Positions 49,109 to 60,730 of a stretch of 64,000 nucleotides of DNA are shown in pieces; within the stretch, counting starts at the first letter, position 1; the number at the start of each line of letters is the position of its first letter. Origin of the DNA: Coriobacteriales bacterium (lineage in GTDB: Bacteria; Actinomycetota; Coriobacteriia; Coriobacteriales; UBA8131); contig JAITRZ010000042.1 in assembly GCA_031288185.1 (NCBI GenBank), positions 16,386 through 80,385 on the forward strand, written 5' to 3'. The notes under the pieces are model-generated. The model was not told where the DNA came from. It saw only the letters and a program-made list of their open reading frames with translations, and made no database searches. The translations under genes and the position numbers were made by a program.

Positions 49109-49894
49109 ATGAACCCGTTTGCCGACCTGTCCAAGGAGGTCAATCACCTGTTGACTACCTTGGCTGGGCAAGAAGTCTGGGGTCCCATCACTACCTACAC
49201 GCCTTTCATTATCTTAATTTTGCTTTTAGTTTTAGCACTGGTTTTTGCGGCTAAGCGCCAGCTCAGTCTGGTACCTAAAAACCGTTTTGTAGGCGCCGTT
49301 GAGCTTTTTGTAGATTTTACACGCACTGATGTGGGCTACGGTGTTTTAGGCCCTTCGGCTAAAAAGCACATGCCCTTTCTCCTTACCCTTTTTACCTTTA
49401 TCCTGCTGTCGAACCTGGTGGGCATCATCCCCGGTTCCAAGGCCGCCACGGGTACTATGGGCGTTACGGTAGCCCTGGCCCTTATCTCGTTTGTATACTT
49501 TACGTATTGCGGCATCAAACATCATGGTTTGGGGCATTATCTGCTTTCATTAACTCCCAGCGGCCTGAAGCCCTTTCCTCTTGCCGCCTTTATTTGGCTT
49601 CTTGAATTTGTCTCAATGATGCTCAGGCTGCTTACGTTATCGGTACGGTTGTTTGCAAACATGTTTGCCGGCCACATTCTGCTTGGTGCTTTAGCAATTC
49701 TTGCCACCTTGTTTATCACGCCGCTGTTTGCCAGCTTTTCACCTGAGGCCCTGGGTCTTGCCGGTGGGGGCGTAATGTGGGTGGTGCTTTTGACCCTGCT
49801 GTATTCTGTTGAATTACTGGTTGCCTGCATCCAGGCTTTTGTGTTTACGCTGCTCTCCAGCGTCTACATCATGCTGGCCACCAGCGAACATTAA
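49109..49894 (+). CDS. atpB: ATP synthase F0 subunit a
   Basis: FLLTLFTFILLSNLVGIIPG, LLEFVSMMLRLLTLSVRLFANMFAGHILL. Confidence 0.96.
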   Translation: MNPFADLSKEVNHLLTTLAGQEVWGPITTYTPFIILILLLVLALVFAAKRQLSLVPKNRFVGAVELFVDFTRTDVGYGVLGPSAKKHMPFLLTLFTFILLSNLVGIIPGSKAATGTMGVTVALALISFVYFTYCGIKHHGLGHYLLSLTPSGLKPFPLAAFIWLLEFVSMMLRLLTLSVRLFANMFAGHILLGALAILATLFITPLFASFSPEALGLAGGGVMWVVLLTLLYSVELLVACIQAFVFTLLSSVYIMLATSEH

Positions 49895-50009
49895 GGCTGG
49901 GCAGGCCCACGCTCGCCTTGTTCATGTAGGTATCAACCCGGCATCGTGCCGGTTTAATACATAGTTAGTAGTCAAGGAACCGTTCCTTGGCCAGATGTTA
50001 GGAGGAATT

Positions 50010-50240
50010 GTGGAAGCGCTTACGTTTGGCGGTATCGGCCTTGGAGCCATCGGCTTTGGCCTGGCGGCCATCGGCGGCGGCATTGGCGTTGGTTTAACCG
50101 GTTTTGGCGCCACACAGGCCGTTGCTCGTCAGCCAGAGATGGCTGGCCGTATCAACACATTGTTTTTTGTGGCTGCGGCGATGGCCGAGGCCCTGGGCCT
50201 TTTGGGCTTTGTGCTGGCAATCCTGTCCATGCAATCCTAA
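50010..50240 (+). CDS. atpE: ATP synthase F0 subunit c (GTG start)
   Basis: GLAAIGGGIGVGLTGFGATQAVARQPEMAGRINTLFFVAAAMAEALGLLGFVLAI. Confidence 0.96.
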   Translation: MEALTFGGIGLGAIGFGLAAIGGGIGVGLTGFGATQAVARQPEMAGRINTLFFVAAAMAEALGLLGFVLAILSMQS

Positions 50241-50272
50241 GTACACATGCGGCTTTTGCCGGAGGTAATGCA

Positions 50273-50887
50273 ATGAAAGCAAGACTCATGCGGATAACAG
50301 TTGCGTTTTCGCTGCTGCTGGTTCTGTTGCTCGCCCTGCCCACCTTGGCCTTTGCTTCGGAAGAAACCGAAGGCACGGGTATTGGCATTGAGCTGTTCAT
50401 CCCCAAGCCGGGGGAGTTTTTTCCCATGCTGGTGGGTTTTGTTGTCCTTTGGGCTATTCTGGCCAAGTTTGGCTGGCCGGCCCTTACCGGTATGATTGAC
50501 AAACGCACCCAGAGCATCAAGGAATCGCTGGAGCAGGCTGAAAACGCCAAAATTCAAGGCCAGCAGCTCTTAGACGAGCAAAAAGCTGAACTGGCCGAAG
50601 CCAAAAAGCAGGCTGCGGAGATAATCGCTCAGTCCAAGCAGACGGCTGAAGCTGTCAAGGCCGAGATTACCGCTCAGGCCCAACATGAGGCTGAGGCCAT
50701 CACTAGCCGGGCTCGTCAGGCAATAGATGTTGAGAAACAGGCCGCAATTGCTGAGCTACAGGGCTTTGTGGCTGATTTTTCAGTTGCCGTTGCGCAAAAG
50801 GTTATCGGCTCTGACCTCAGCGACACTGAACATCGCCGGATAATCGAACGCTATGTTTCTGAGGCGGGAGACTTTGGTGACAACTAA
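50273..50887 (+). CDS. atpF: ATP synthase F0 subunit b
   Basis: FFPMLVGFVVLWAILAKFGWPALTGMIDKRTQSIKESLEQAE. Confidence 0.94.
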   Translation: MKARLMRITVAFSLLLVLLLALPTLAFASEETEGTGIGIELFIPKPGEFFPMLVGFVVLWAILAKFGWPALTGMIDKRTQSIKESLEQAENAKIQGQQLLDEQKAELAEAKKQAAEIIAQSKQTAEAVKAEITAQAQHEAEAITSRARQAIDVEKQAAIAELQGFVADFSVAVAQKVIGSDLSDTEHRRIIERYVSEAGDFGDN

Positions 50888-51428
50888 GCCAATCCTGGCC
50901 AAGGCTAAGGCCGCCGTTTACGCTGAAGTGTTATTAAAAACGGCACCTGATCCCAACAGCATCTTTGAGCTGGCCAGTCAGTTTGATCAGCTCCTTAAAA
51001 CCGTGCGTGGTTCTGCCGAACTGGCCCTGACGCTTGCCAACCAGCATCTGGCAGCACGGGAGCGCAGGGCGATTGCCCATGAGGTTTTTATCCATCTGCG
51101 CCCGGAGCTCCTGGCGGTGTTTGAAGTGATGGTTGAGCGCGGAGACCTGGATGTGCTGGCCAGGGCACACGCGCAATTTGAGCGTCGGGCTGAGCAGGCC
51201 CTGGGGGTGGTGATCATAGATGTTACCACCGTAGTGCCCCTGGATGAACGCCTGCGCTCCCTGATTATTAAGAAGTACGCAAGTCAGTTGGGCAGCGGTG
51301 TGCGTCTGCGCGAACACGTTGACCCTGGCCTGGCAGGTGGCATCATCTTGTCCCTGCACGGCAGGCGCATTGATGCCAGCGTGGTTTCGCAATTACAAAG
51401 CGCGCGGAGTGTACTTATCAGGCCGTAG
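50877..51428 (+). CDS. atpH: ATP synthase F1 subunit delta
   Basis: VVIIDVTTVVPLDERLRSLIIKKYASQLGSGVRLREHVDPGLAGGIIL; position between atpF and atpA. Confidence 0.93.
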   Translation: MTTKPILAKAKAAVYAEVLLKTAPDPNSIFELASQFDQLLKTVRGSAELALTLANQHLAARERRAIAHEVFIHLRPELLAVFEVMVERGDLDVLARAHAQFERRAEQALGVVIIDVTTVVPLDERLRSLIIKKYASQLGSGVRLREHVDPGLAGGIILSLHGRRIDASVVSQLQSARSVLIRP

Positions 51429-51474
51429 GGGTAACACGGGCTCATCGAATATAGGCAACAAGCGGAGGTGAACA

Positions 51475-53040
51475 ATGGCGGAGATAACCGCTAGTAGTAT
51501 CGAATCGGTGCTGCGCAGGCAGCTGGACGCCATCATGACCAGTGTCGAGTCGCGCGAAGTTGGCACTGTCATTCAGGTTGGCGACGGTATCGCCCGTGTT
51601 GACGGTCTGAAAGACGCGATGTCCGGCGAGTTGCTGGAATTTGTTGGCGCTGGCTCACAAGTCGTCTTTGGCCTGGCCCAGAATCTGGAAGAGGACGAGG
51701 TTGGCGCGGTGCTGCTGGGTGATGTAACCGTCATCAGGGAAAATGACCAGGTGCGCACAACCGGCCGTATCGTCGAGGTTCCTTCAGGCGTTAATTTCCT
51801 GGGCCGCGTTGTTGACCCGTTGGGCGAGCCGCTGGATGGTAAGGGGCCCATCGTGGCCGACGGCTACCGTCCCGTGGAGTTTCGAGCGCCGGGTGTCATT
51901 GAGCGTCAGGGTGTTAATGAACCGGTGCAGACCGGCATCCTGGCCGTTGATTCTATGATCCCCATCGGCCGCGGACAGCGTGAGCTGATCATCGGCGACC
52001 GTCAAACCGGAAAAACTGCTATTGCTGTTGACACAATCATCAACTCCAAAGGCAAGGATCTTATCTGCATCTATGTCGCTATTGGCCAGAAGGCTTCTAC
52101 GGTAGCATCGGTGGTTGAAACGCTCCATCGTTTTGATGCTTTGGACTACACAATTGTGGTAAGCGCTACGGCGGCCGACCCGGCACCGCTGCAGTATATC
52201 GCGCCGATGGCCGGCGCGGCGATGGGCGAGTATTTTATGTACAACGGTGTTGACGGCCAACCAGCCTCAGCAACCAATCCCGGCCGCCATGTGCTCTGCA
52301 TCTACGATGATCTGTCCAAACAGGCCGTGGCCTATCGTCAGATGTCTCTGACCCTGCGCCGTCCTCCCGGACGCGAGGCCTATCCGGGGGATGTTTTTTA
52401 TCTGCACAGTCGCTTGTTGGAGCGCGCGGTTAAACTCTCAGATGAAAACGGTGCCGGTTCGCTCACGGCTCTGCCGGTTATTGAGACCCAGGCCGGTGAT
52501 GTCTCCGCCTACATTCCCACCAACGTCATCTCTATTACCGATGGCCAGATATTTCTTCAGTCAGACCTATTTTTTCAGGGCCAGCGCCCAGCCATTAACG
52601 TGGGTATTTCTGTTTCACGGGTTGGCTCCTCAGCTCAGATAAAGGCTATGAAACAGGTTGCCGGTTCTCTGCGTCTGGATCTGGCCGCCTATCGAGAGCT
52701 CCAGGCTTTTGCCCAGTTTGGCTCGGATTTGGACAAGGCTACCTTAGATCAGTTGGCCAGGGGGGCTCGTATGACCGAGCTGCTCAAGCAGGGACGCTAC
52801 GTGCCAATGGCCGTTGAAGATCAGGTTGTCAGCATTTTTGCCGGCAACGAAGGATTTCTGGACGGTATTCCGGTGGAGGCGGTACTGCGTTTTCGCGCGG
52901 AACTCCTTCAGTATCTGCGCGCCGCCCATCCCCAGATTGGCGAGATAATCAGGAATGAAAAGCAGTTATCTGAGCAAACCTCAGAGCTCCTGCGCAACGC
53001 CATAGCTGAGTTTTTGGAACAGTTTGCAACGCAGTTGTAG
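51475..53040 (+). CDS. atpA: ATP synthase F1 subunit alpha
   Basis: [58 protein letters not shown]. Confidence 0.98.
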   Translation: MAEITASSIESVLRRQLDAIMTSVESREVGTVIQVGDGIARVDGLKDAMSGELLEFVGAGSQVVFGLAQNLEEDEVGAVLLGDVTVIRENDQVRTTGRIVEVPSGVNFLGRVVDPLGEPLDGKGPIVADGYRPVEFRAPGVIERQGVNEPVQTGILAVDSMIPIGRGQRELIIGDRQTGKTAIAVDTIINSKGKDLICIYVAIGQKASTVASVVETLHRFDALDYTIVVSATAADPAPLQYIAPMAGAAMGEYFMYNGVDGQPASATNPGRHVLCIYDDLSKQAVAYRQMSLTLRRPPGREAYPGDVFYLHSRLLERAVKLSDENGAGSLTALPVIETQAGDVSAYIPTNVISITDGQIFLQSDLFFQGQRPAINVGISVSRVGSSAQIKAMKQVAGSLRLDLAAYRELQAFAQFGSDLDKATLDQLARGARMTELLKQGRYVPMAVEDQVVSIFAGNEGFLDGIPVEAVLRFRAELLQYLRAAHPQIGEIIRNEKQLSEQTSELLRNAIAEFLEQFATQL

Positions 53041-53255
53041 AAACACGGAGCGCAACCGGGGATACGGGCGCAATCCCATGGCCGGAACATCACCGGAGCG
53101 CAACCCGCGACTGGCAATCACCGGAGCGCAACTCGTAGCCGGTGGCCGCGCTTGAAGATGGGTTCCGCGCGTCTCACGGGTTTTGTGGGCCGCTCCCCCG
53201 TGCCGGAGACAGGCGCTTTGACCGGTAAGAAAGTAGGTAAGGAAAGCACACATTT

Positions 53256-54242
53256 ATGGCTAACCTGAGAGACATAAAAAAACGCATCACCTCAGTGGAC
53301 AGTATCAAGCAGATTACGCGTACGATGGAGATGGTTGCCACGGCCAAAATTCGCCGCGCCACTGACCGTATCGTCGCTGCCACTCCCTATGCCCTTGCGA
53401 TGATCGAGGTGCTGGAAGCGGTAGCGCAACGCGCCAATGCCTTGGATTCGCCCCTGCTGCACACCCATGCCCATTTTAAGCGGGCGGTAGTGATAGTGGT
53501 GGTTTCGGATCGCGGCCTGGCCGGCGGCTTTAACGCCAACGTGTTGCGTGTGGCCGACCGCTTCATATCCAGCCTAAAGAGCAGAGACATTGCTGCTGAT
53601 GTCATTGTTTGTGGCAAAAAAGGTCTGGCCTACTTCAACTATCGCAAGATTCCGGTGGCGATGAGCTTTAAGGATCAAAGCGCTGATCCCCAGATTGCTC
53701 AGGCCCGCAAGATTGCCAGCTATATCATTGGTGCCTACACTGATGGTTCTGTTGATCAGGTGGTGATTTTTTATAATCACGCCAAAAATGTGGCCGATCA
53801 GGTTGTTACAACTGAGCAGATTTTGCCCGTGGACAGCTACGCCTTCAAGGAATTTGGCGAAGAAGAAGCTGAGGCCATTCATAGTGATGAGAGCGCCAAG
53901 ACGGCCGCCGCCAGCTATCAAGCATTGACTGAGGCCCGCGCCAGCGCAACAGGCATTGTTTCTGCCGGTCGCGTTGGTGGCGACTTTGATTATGAACCCT
54001 CGGCTTCAGCCGTTCTTGAAGCCCTCATACCCTCCTATGTCGAAACGCGCATCTACCACGCCCTGCTTGATTCAGCTGCGGGCGAGCAAGGGGCGCGACG
54101 CAAGGCCATGAAGGCGGCAACTGATAACGCTGTTGAGATGGTCACCACCTTAACAAGGGTCTACAACCGTGTCCGACAAGGCGCCATTACCACCGAAATA
54201 ACTGAAATTGTTGGCGGCGCGGCGGCTTTGGAAGAGGAGTAA
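53256..54242 (+). CDS. atpG: ATP synthase F1 subunit gamma
   Basis: MANLRDIKKRITSVDSIKQITRTMEMVATAKIRRA. Confidence 0.96.
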   Translation: MANLRDIKKRITSVDSIKQITRTMEMVATAKIRRATDRIVAATPYALAMIEVLEAVAQRANALDSPLLHTHAHFKRAVVIVVVSDRGLAGGFNANVLRVADRFISSLKSRDIAADVIVCGKKGLAYFNYRKIPVAMSFKDQSADPQIAQARKIASYIIGAYTDGSVDQVVIFYNHAKNVADQVVTTEQILPVDSYAFKEFGEEEAEAIHSDESAKTAAASYQALTEARASATGIVSAGRVGGDFDYEPSASAVLEALIPSYVETRIYHALLDSAAGEQGARRKAMKAATDNAVEMVTTLTRVYNRVRQGAITTEITEIVGGAAALEEE

Positions 54243-55745
<1,503 letters not shown>

Positions 55746-55748
55746 TCG

Positions 55749-56156
55749 ATGGCCAATCTGTTGAAATGCGACATTGTCGCGCCGGACAAGATGCTGTTTA
55801 GGGGCGAAGGGGTGCTTATCTCAGCCCCAGCAGCCGAAGGAGACGTTGGTTTTATGCACCAGTGCGCGCCGTTGATGAGTATCCTCAGGCGCGGCAGCGT
55901 GCGCATTAAATCTGACAACGACGAAATGCGGGTCTTTGCGGTGGATGGCGGCTACATCGAAGCCGATGGCTCCAAGGTAGTGGTGTTAGCCAGCCGGGCC
56001 ATAGACGTTGCTGATATTGACCCCGCCATTTCCCAACAACGCATCGCTGACAACCAACAACACATCGCCCAGTTGCCTGATGGTGATCCCGCCCTGGCGT
56101 TTGCCCAATCTGAGATTGCCTGGCAACAACACCTGCTTCAGTTAAAGACCGGCTGA
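55749..56156 (+). CDS. atpC: ATP synthase F1 subunit epsilon
   Basis: LKCDIVAPDKMLFRGEGVLISAPAAEGDVGFMHQCAPLMSIL. Confidence 0.94.
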   Translation: MANLLKCDIVAPDKMLFRGEGVLISAPAAEGDVGFMHQCAPLMSILRRGSVRIKSDNDEMRVFAVDGGYIEADGSKVVVLASRAIDVADIDPAISQQRIADNQQHIAQLPDGDPALAFAQSEIAWQQHLLQLKTG

Positions 56157-56559
56157 AGAGGGACGCAAACAACTAACCTAAAGATCGGCTGAAGGAGAGC
56201 TTGCGCGCGGGCGGCAACCGGCGGCGCTACGAGAGCAGGCGCTCAACAGAAAGACTGGCTAAACGGGGGCGCAAAGGGTCAACGTAAACACTGGCCAAAT
56301 GAGGACGTAAACGGCCAAAATAATACCATCATCTTAGGGCGTAACACGTTTGGTTCCATCTACCTAATCCCCAAACCGCTTGCCGAAGCAGCCCCTCAAG
56401 CTGCCGCGTTATCCCGCTGTAAACAGGGATTATGGTGCGAACGATTGTAAGCAAAGTGATTGTTAAAGCGCTTGCGTGTTGTGCACGTGCCGCCTTGCTT
56501 TCCTGCTATCTTTCGTTTGTTATTGTCTACCTGTTAACGGTACATAAGGAGGTGTGGAT

Positions 56560-58176
56560 ATGGCAGCAAAACCGAGCCGTTTCAGCGGCTTTAGGTTGGC
56601 GCCATCGGGCCTGAAGCGACCTACAGCCGGGCTTTGTGTCAGTTCAGCCCCAGGCTCAGCCCCATCTACAGAAAATTTTGACCAGATTTTGGAGCAGCGC
56701 GGCGTAAACCGCCGTGATTTCTTAAAACTATGTGCGGGAATTGCCGCAACGCTGGGTCTTTCCCAGGCGATGGTTCCCCAGATAGCAGAGGCTTTGGAAG
56801 AGAGTGTCATAGGCGCTACGCAAGGTAAGCTCGTTCCAGCGATATGGCTAGAACTGGCCTCCTGTACCGGCTGCACAGAATCTTTGGCCCAGGCGGAGAC
56901 ACCCGACATTGCCACCATTGTGCTGGATATGATTTCTCTCACCTATGCTGAGACCCTCAGCGCGGGTGCTGGTTTTTCATTGGAAGAGGCTAAGGAGCAA
57001 ACCATTGAGGCCGGCGACTACCTTCTGTTTATCGAAGGGGCTCTGATGGAGGGCTGGGACGGCAACGCGCTACGCATCGCCGATGAAAAGGGCACTGAGA
57101 TAGTGGAACATGCTGCCTCGCGCGCCCTGGCGATTATCTGCGTGGGCAGTTGCGCGGTGGATGGTGGCTGGCAGGCTGCCTATCCCAATCCCGGTGGGGC
57201 TATTGGCATTGCCCCCTATCTGGAAAAAGCCAAGGCCGCTGGCCGTATTGAGACGATACCACCGATTATTAATGTGCCAACTTGTCCATCAAATCCTGAG
57301 CATCTGATAGCCGTACTGGTTGATGTACTGCTGCTAAGCAGGCTGCCAGAATTAAACAGTCTTTCAGAACCAGCCCTGATATTTGGGCAGACTATTCATG
57401 ACAACTGCCCACGCCGTGGCCACTTTGAAAATGGTGAATTTGTCTACAAGTTTGGTTCCAAGGAAGAGGCACAGAGCTACTGTCTGTACGCGATGGGCTG
57501 CAAGGGCCCGCAGACCAAGGCAAACTGCCCGATAGTGCGCTGGAACCGACGGAGTGGTTGGTGCGTGGAATCCGGCGCCCCCTGCGCTGGTTGCGCCAGC
57601 GCTGATCCCACCAAACAGGGTTTTAATTGGGTTGATTTGAATGCACCGTTCCTGGGTCGCTTTAAGAATGTGGGCCTGGGCGGGCTGTCCATAGACCCCA
57701 CCTTTATCGCCTACGGCGTTGCGGGAGTGGTAGCTGTAGCGCTGGTCATTCACGGTTTTGGCATGAAAGCCACCGGTCGCACGAAGGGTGGCGCGCCCTT
57801 TGAACTGGAACGCGCCTGGGACAAAAAGCATCCCGACGAGGCCGTCGGCGCGGCTGCGGCCGCCAAGGAGGCTGCCCGTGTCGAAGGAAGAGAATGGCCG
57901 TCTGGCAAGACAGAGCAGGCTCAAGGAACAGACGCGTCAGACGATGCTACCGCCTCAAAGGGGGCGGGGGCCAACAGTTCAGCCAAGGCCGATGCTGCGG
58001 GCAAAGACGCCATGTCCGCCAGCGCAACGGCCGCTCAGGTTGGCGCTGTTGAGCAGGAGGGCTTTGCCGTTGTAGAAGAGGAAGGTGAGCCGGAAATTCT
58101 GGAAACCCTTACCACTCCCACCGGCACCGTTATCTATGAAGAACCTATTGAGTCTGAGGAAGGAGGCGACCGTTAA
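56560..58176 (+). CDS. [NiFe] hydrogenase small subunit, Tat-exported, with C-terminal extension
   Basis: Tat motif NRRDFLKLC; WLELASCTGCTESL; Cys-rich FeS ligands; C-terminal TM then about 110 acidic/Ala-rich residues. Confidence 0.93.
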   Translation: MAAKPSRFSGFRLAPSGLKRPTAGLCVSSAPGSAPSTENFDQILEQRGVNRRDFLKLCAGIAATLGLSQAMVPQIAEALEESVIGATQGKLVPAIWLELASCTGCTESLAQAETPDIATIVLDMISLTYAETLSAGAGFSLEEAKEQTIEAGDYLLFIEGALMEGWDGNALRIADEKGTEIVEHAASRALAIICVGSCAVDGGWQAAYPNPGGAIGIAPYLEKAKAAGRIETIPPIINVPTCPSNPEHLIAVLVDVLLLSRLPELNSLSEPALIFGQTIHDNCPRRGHFENGEFVYKFGSKEEAQSYCLYAMGCKGPQTKANCPIVRWNRRSGWCVESGAPCAGCASADPTKQGFNWVDLNAPFLGRFKNVGLGGLSIDPTFIAYGVAGVVAVALVIHGFGMKATGRTKGGAPFELERAWDKKHPDEAVGAAAAAKEAARVEGREWPSGKTEQAQGTDASDDATASKGAGANSSAKADAAGKDAMSASATAAQVGAVEQEGFAVVEEEGEPEILETLTTPTGTVIYEEPIESEEGGDR

Positions 58177-59999
58177 TGGCAGTTGAAGCAATCGACACCG
58201 AGGCAACCGACGCGGCCGGTTCTGACACAAGCAATACAGAAACGTCTGGTGTTGAAACCACGGCCGCTGAAATAACTGGTGGAGCCACTACGGCATCCCC
58301 CGGCGCTGTCCGGACCTCAACCGGCAGCACAATCAGTGGCCAGTCGGTGATTGATCCGGTTAATCGTATTGAAGGTCACCTGCGTATTGACATGCAGGTT
58401 GAAAACGGCGTTGTGGCTGATGCCTGGGTTTCTGGCGGGTTATTTAGAGGCATGGAACTGGTTTTGCAGGGTCGCGAGCCGGCTGATGCCGCCTATATCT
58501 CTCAGCGCATCTGTGGTGTTTGCCCTGTTTCTCACGCTCATGCCGCCTGCTTTGCCGGCGAAAAAAGCTACGGTATTGAGATTCCCAACGCTGCGCGCAT
58601 CATCCGCAATATTGGAGAAGGGGCGCAGTTCCTGCATTCGCACATTCTCTGGTTTTATAATCTGGCGGCCCTGGACTATGTTAACCCGCTTAACGCGCTT
58701 AAGGCCGATCCTGCCGATGCCACCGATCTTGCCATGAGCGTGGGCACCTCAACGGCTGACTTCTTTGCGCTGAAAGAACGGCTGGCCGGCTTTGCGGACA
58801 ACGGCCAACTCTCCATCTTTAGTGGCAATTGGTTTGATACTGCTGATAACGCCTATGCGCTGCCGCCAGAATTGGATCTGATCGCCACGGCGCACTATCT
58901 GGAAGCGCTGGAAATGCAGGCGACGGCCTCAGAGATCTGTGGAATCGTTGGTGGCAAGATGCCCCACATCATGAGTTCGCTCCCCGGTGGCACCACCTGG
59001 GTTCCAACTGAAGAAAAACTTGACGACATCTTATTTAGAGCTCAGAGGATCAAAGAGTGGGTAGCCAAGACTATGCTTCCCGATACGCTGGCCATCGCTC
59101 CGTTTTATCTGGATGTGGCCGCCTATGGCAAAGGCGTAGGGCGCTACATTGCCTGGGGGGTGTTTGACCGTGCAAGTCGCGACCCGCTGGATCGTTATCT
59201 GCCGGCTGGTGTCTGGAGCTTTGGCGACGGAGCTGTGCAGCCCCCAGAGGAGGCCTTGATAACCGAGGAGACACCGCGCTCGTTTTATAAGGATTCTGGG
59301 CTGCCGGTTAATCCGCGCCAGGGCATTACAGAGCCTCAATATCCCAAAGAAGGTGCCAGCCGCGAGGGCCGCTACACGTGGGATAAGGCGGCGCGTTATG
59401 GCGGCCTGCCCTACGAGGCAGGCGGACTTTCCCGCCTGTTGGTGGCCTATAACAATAACAACAGCTTTGTTAAAGAAAATCTGGACTCGCTGCTTAGTTA
59501 TCTCTCAGAAAAGGCTGGCAGCACTCTGGGTGTTGAGGCGCTGGCTTCTACCTTGGGCCGTACTGCCGCCCGTAACATCGAAACCTACTACATAGCCACC
59601 CTCATGGTTGAATGGATACAGGAACTGATCGAGGCGTTGCGTTCTGGCGATAGTTCTACTTTTACTGAGCCGCTTTCCCACGACGGCGAGGGCGCGGGCA
59701 TGTGGGAGGCCCCCCGTGGCGCCCTGTATCATTATGCTAAAGTACGTGGCAATAAAATCGAAAAATATCAGATTATTATCCCTTCAACCTGGAACATCTC
59801 GCCTCGGGATGCCCAAGGAGTGCGCGGCCCGATGGAAGAGGCGCTTATCGGTGTGCCGGTGCATGACCTAAAAAAACCAATCCACGCTCTGCGTACCGTG
59901 CACAGCTTTGATCCCTGTGTGGCCTGTGCGGTGCATATCTCAGAACCTGCAACTGGCAAGACCTTTTCTACGGTCACAAGCCCCTGGGGGGTGAAGTAA
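58176..59999 (+). CDS. [NiFe] hydrogenase large subunit
   Basis: DPVNRIEGHLRIDM, RICGVCPVSHAHA, C-terminal DPCVACAVH plus cleavable tail ISEPATGKTFSTVTSPWGVK. Confidence 0.96.
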   Translation: MAVEAIDTEATDAAGSDTSNTETSGVETTAAEITGGATTASPGAVRTSTGSTISGQSVIDPVNRIEGHLRIDMQVENGVVADAWVSGGLFRGMELVLQGREPADAAYISQRICGVCPVSHAHAACFAGEKSYGIEIPNAARIIRNIGEGAQFLHSHILWFYNLAALDYVNPLNALKADPADATDLAMSVGTSTADFFALKERLAGFADNGQLSIFSGNWFDTADNAYALPPELDLIATAHYLEALEMQATASEICGIVGGKMPHIMSSLPGGTTWVPTEEKLDDILFRAQRIKEWVAKTMLPDTLAIAPFYLDVAAYGKGVGRYIAWGVFDRASRDPLDRYLPAGVWSFGDGAVQPPEEALITEETPRSFYKDSGLPVNPRQGITEPQYPKEGASREGRYTWDKAARYGGLPYEAGGLSRLLVAYNNNNSFVKENLDSLLSYLSEKAGSTLGVEALASTLGRTAARNIETYYIATLMVEWIQELIEALRSGDSSTFTEPLSHDGEGAGMWEAPRGALYHYAKVRGNKIEKYQIIIPSTWNISPRDAQGVRGPMEEALIGVPVHDLKKPIHALRTVHSFDPCVACAVHISEPATGKTFSTVTSPWGVK

Positions 60000-60698
60000 A
60001 TGGCACATCTGGCACATTATCGCGAGGCACATCCGCTGCCCTTTGTACTAACGCACTGGATTAATGTGATAGCGATGGTTATCCTGATTCTAACAGGCTT
60101 CTATATCCATTACCCGCCGTTTGAAGGGTTCATGGGCGTGGCGCGCGGCGCACACATTCTGTTTGGCGCCGTGCTGGTTCTTAATATGCTCACGCGTGTG
60201 GTGCTGGCCTTTTTCATTAAGTCAGCTCCTACTGGCGGCACCCGTGAAACCGCGCCGGACTACAAGGTGTTTTTGCCTCAGGCAGACAACCGTCACCAGT
60301 TTGGCGCCTGGATAAAATACTACCTGTTTTTGAAAAAGGATCACCCGTTGGGCGCTAAATATGGTGTCCCGCAAAAGCTCGCCTATCTGGCTTTGCCCTT
60401 TCTTATCCTAATCATGGCTTTTACCGGCCTGTGCCTCTGGGGGCCAACCATGAACTTTGGCCCGTTTTATGGCTTTACAGAACTGGTAGGTGGCCTGATG
60501 GTGATTCGCATCATCCACTACTATCTGATGTGGGTATTTATCCTTTTCATGTTTGTGCATGTCTACCTGGCCAATATTGAGGGCCTGTCCCCCACCAAGC
60601 TGATGTTTTTGCGTAAGGAGCATGGCGGTTTAGTGTATGACCCCAAGGTTCATAACATCGTAGGGGAGGACGACCTGGAACAGCACGGACATCACTGA
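60000..60698 (+). CDS. Hydrogenase cytochrome b subunit
   Basis: LTHWINVIAMVILILTGFYIH, HILFGAVLVLNMLTRV, IRIIHYYLMWVFILFMFVHVYLA. Confidence 0.93.
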   Translation: MAHLAHYREAHPLPFVLTHWINVIAMVILILTGFYIHYPPFEGFMGVARGAHILFGAVLVLNMLTRVVLAFFIKSAPTGGTRETAPDYKVFLPQADNRHQFGAWIKYYLFLKKDHPLGAKYGVPQKLAYLALPFLILIMAFTGLCLWGPTMNFGPFYGFTELVGGLMVIRIIHYYLMWVFILFMFVHVYLANIEGLSPTKLMFLRKEHGGLVYDPKVHNIVGEDDLEQHGHH

Positions 60699-60730
60699 GT
60701 TTGTGGCTTGCGACAAAAGCCTCTGCTGTC

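Noticed and set aside
56432-56614. 60-aa ORF upstream of the hydrogenase
   Set aside because: Covers the likely promoter/RBS region of the small-subunit gene; no family.
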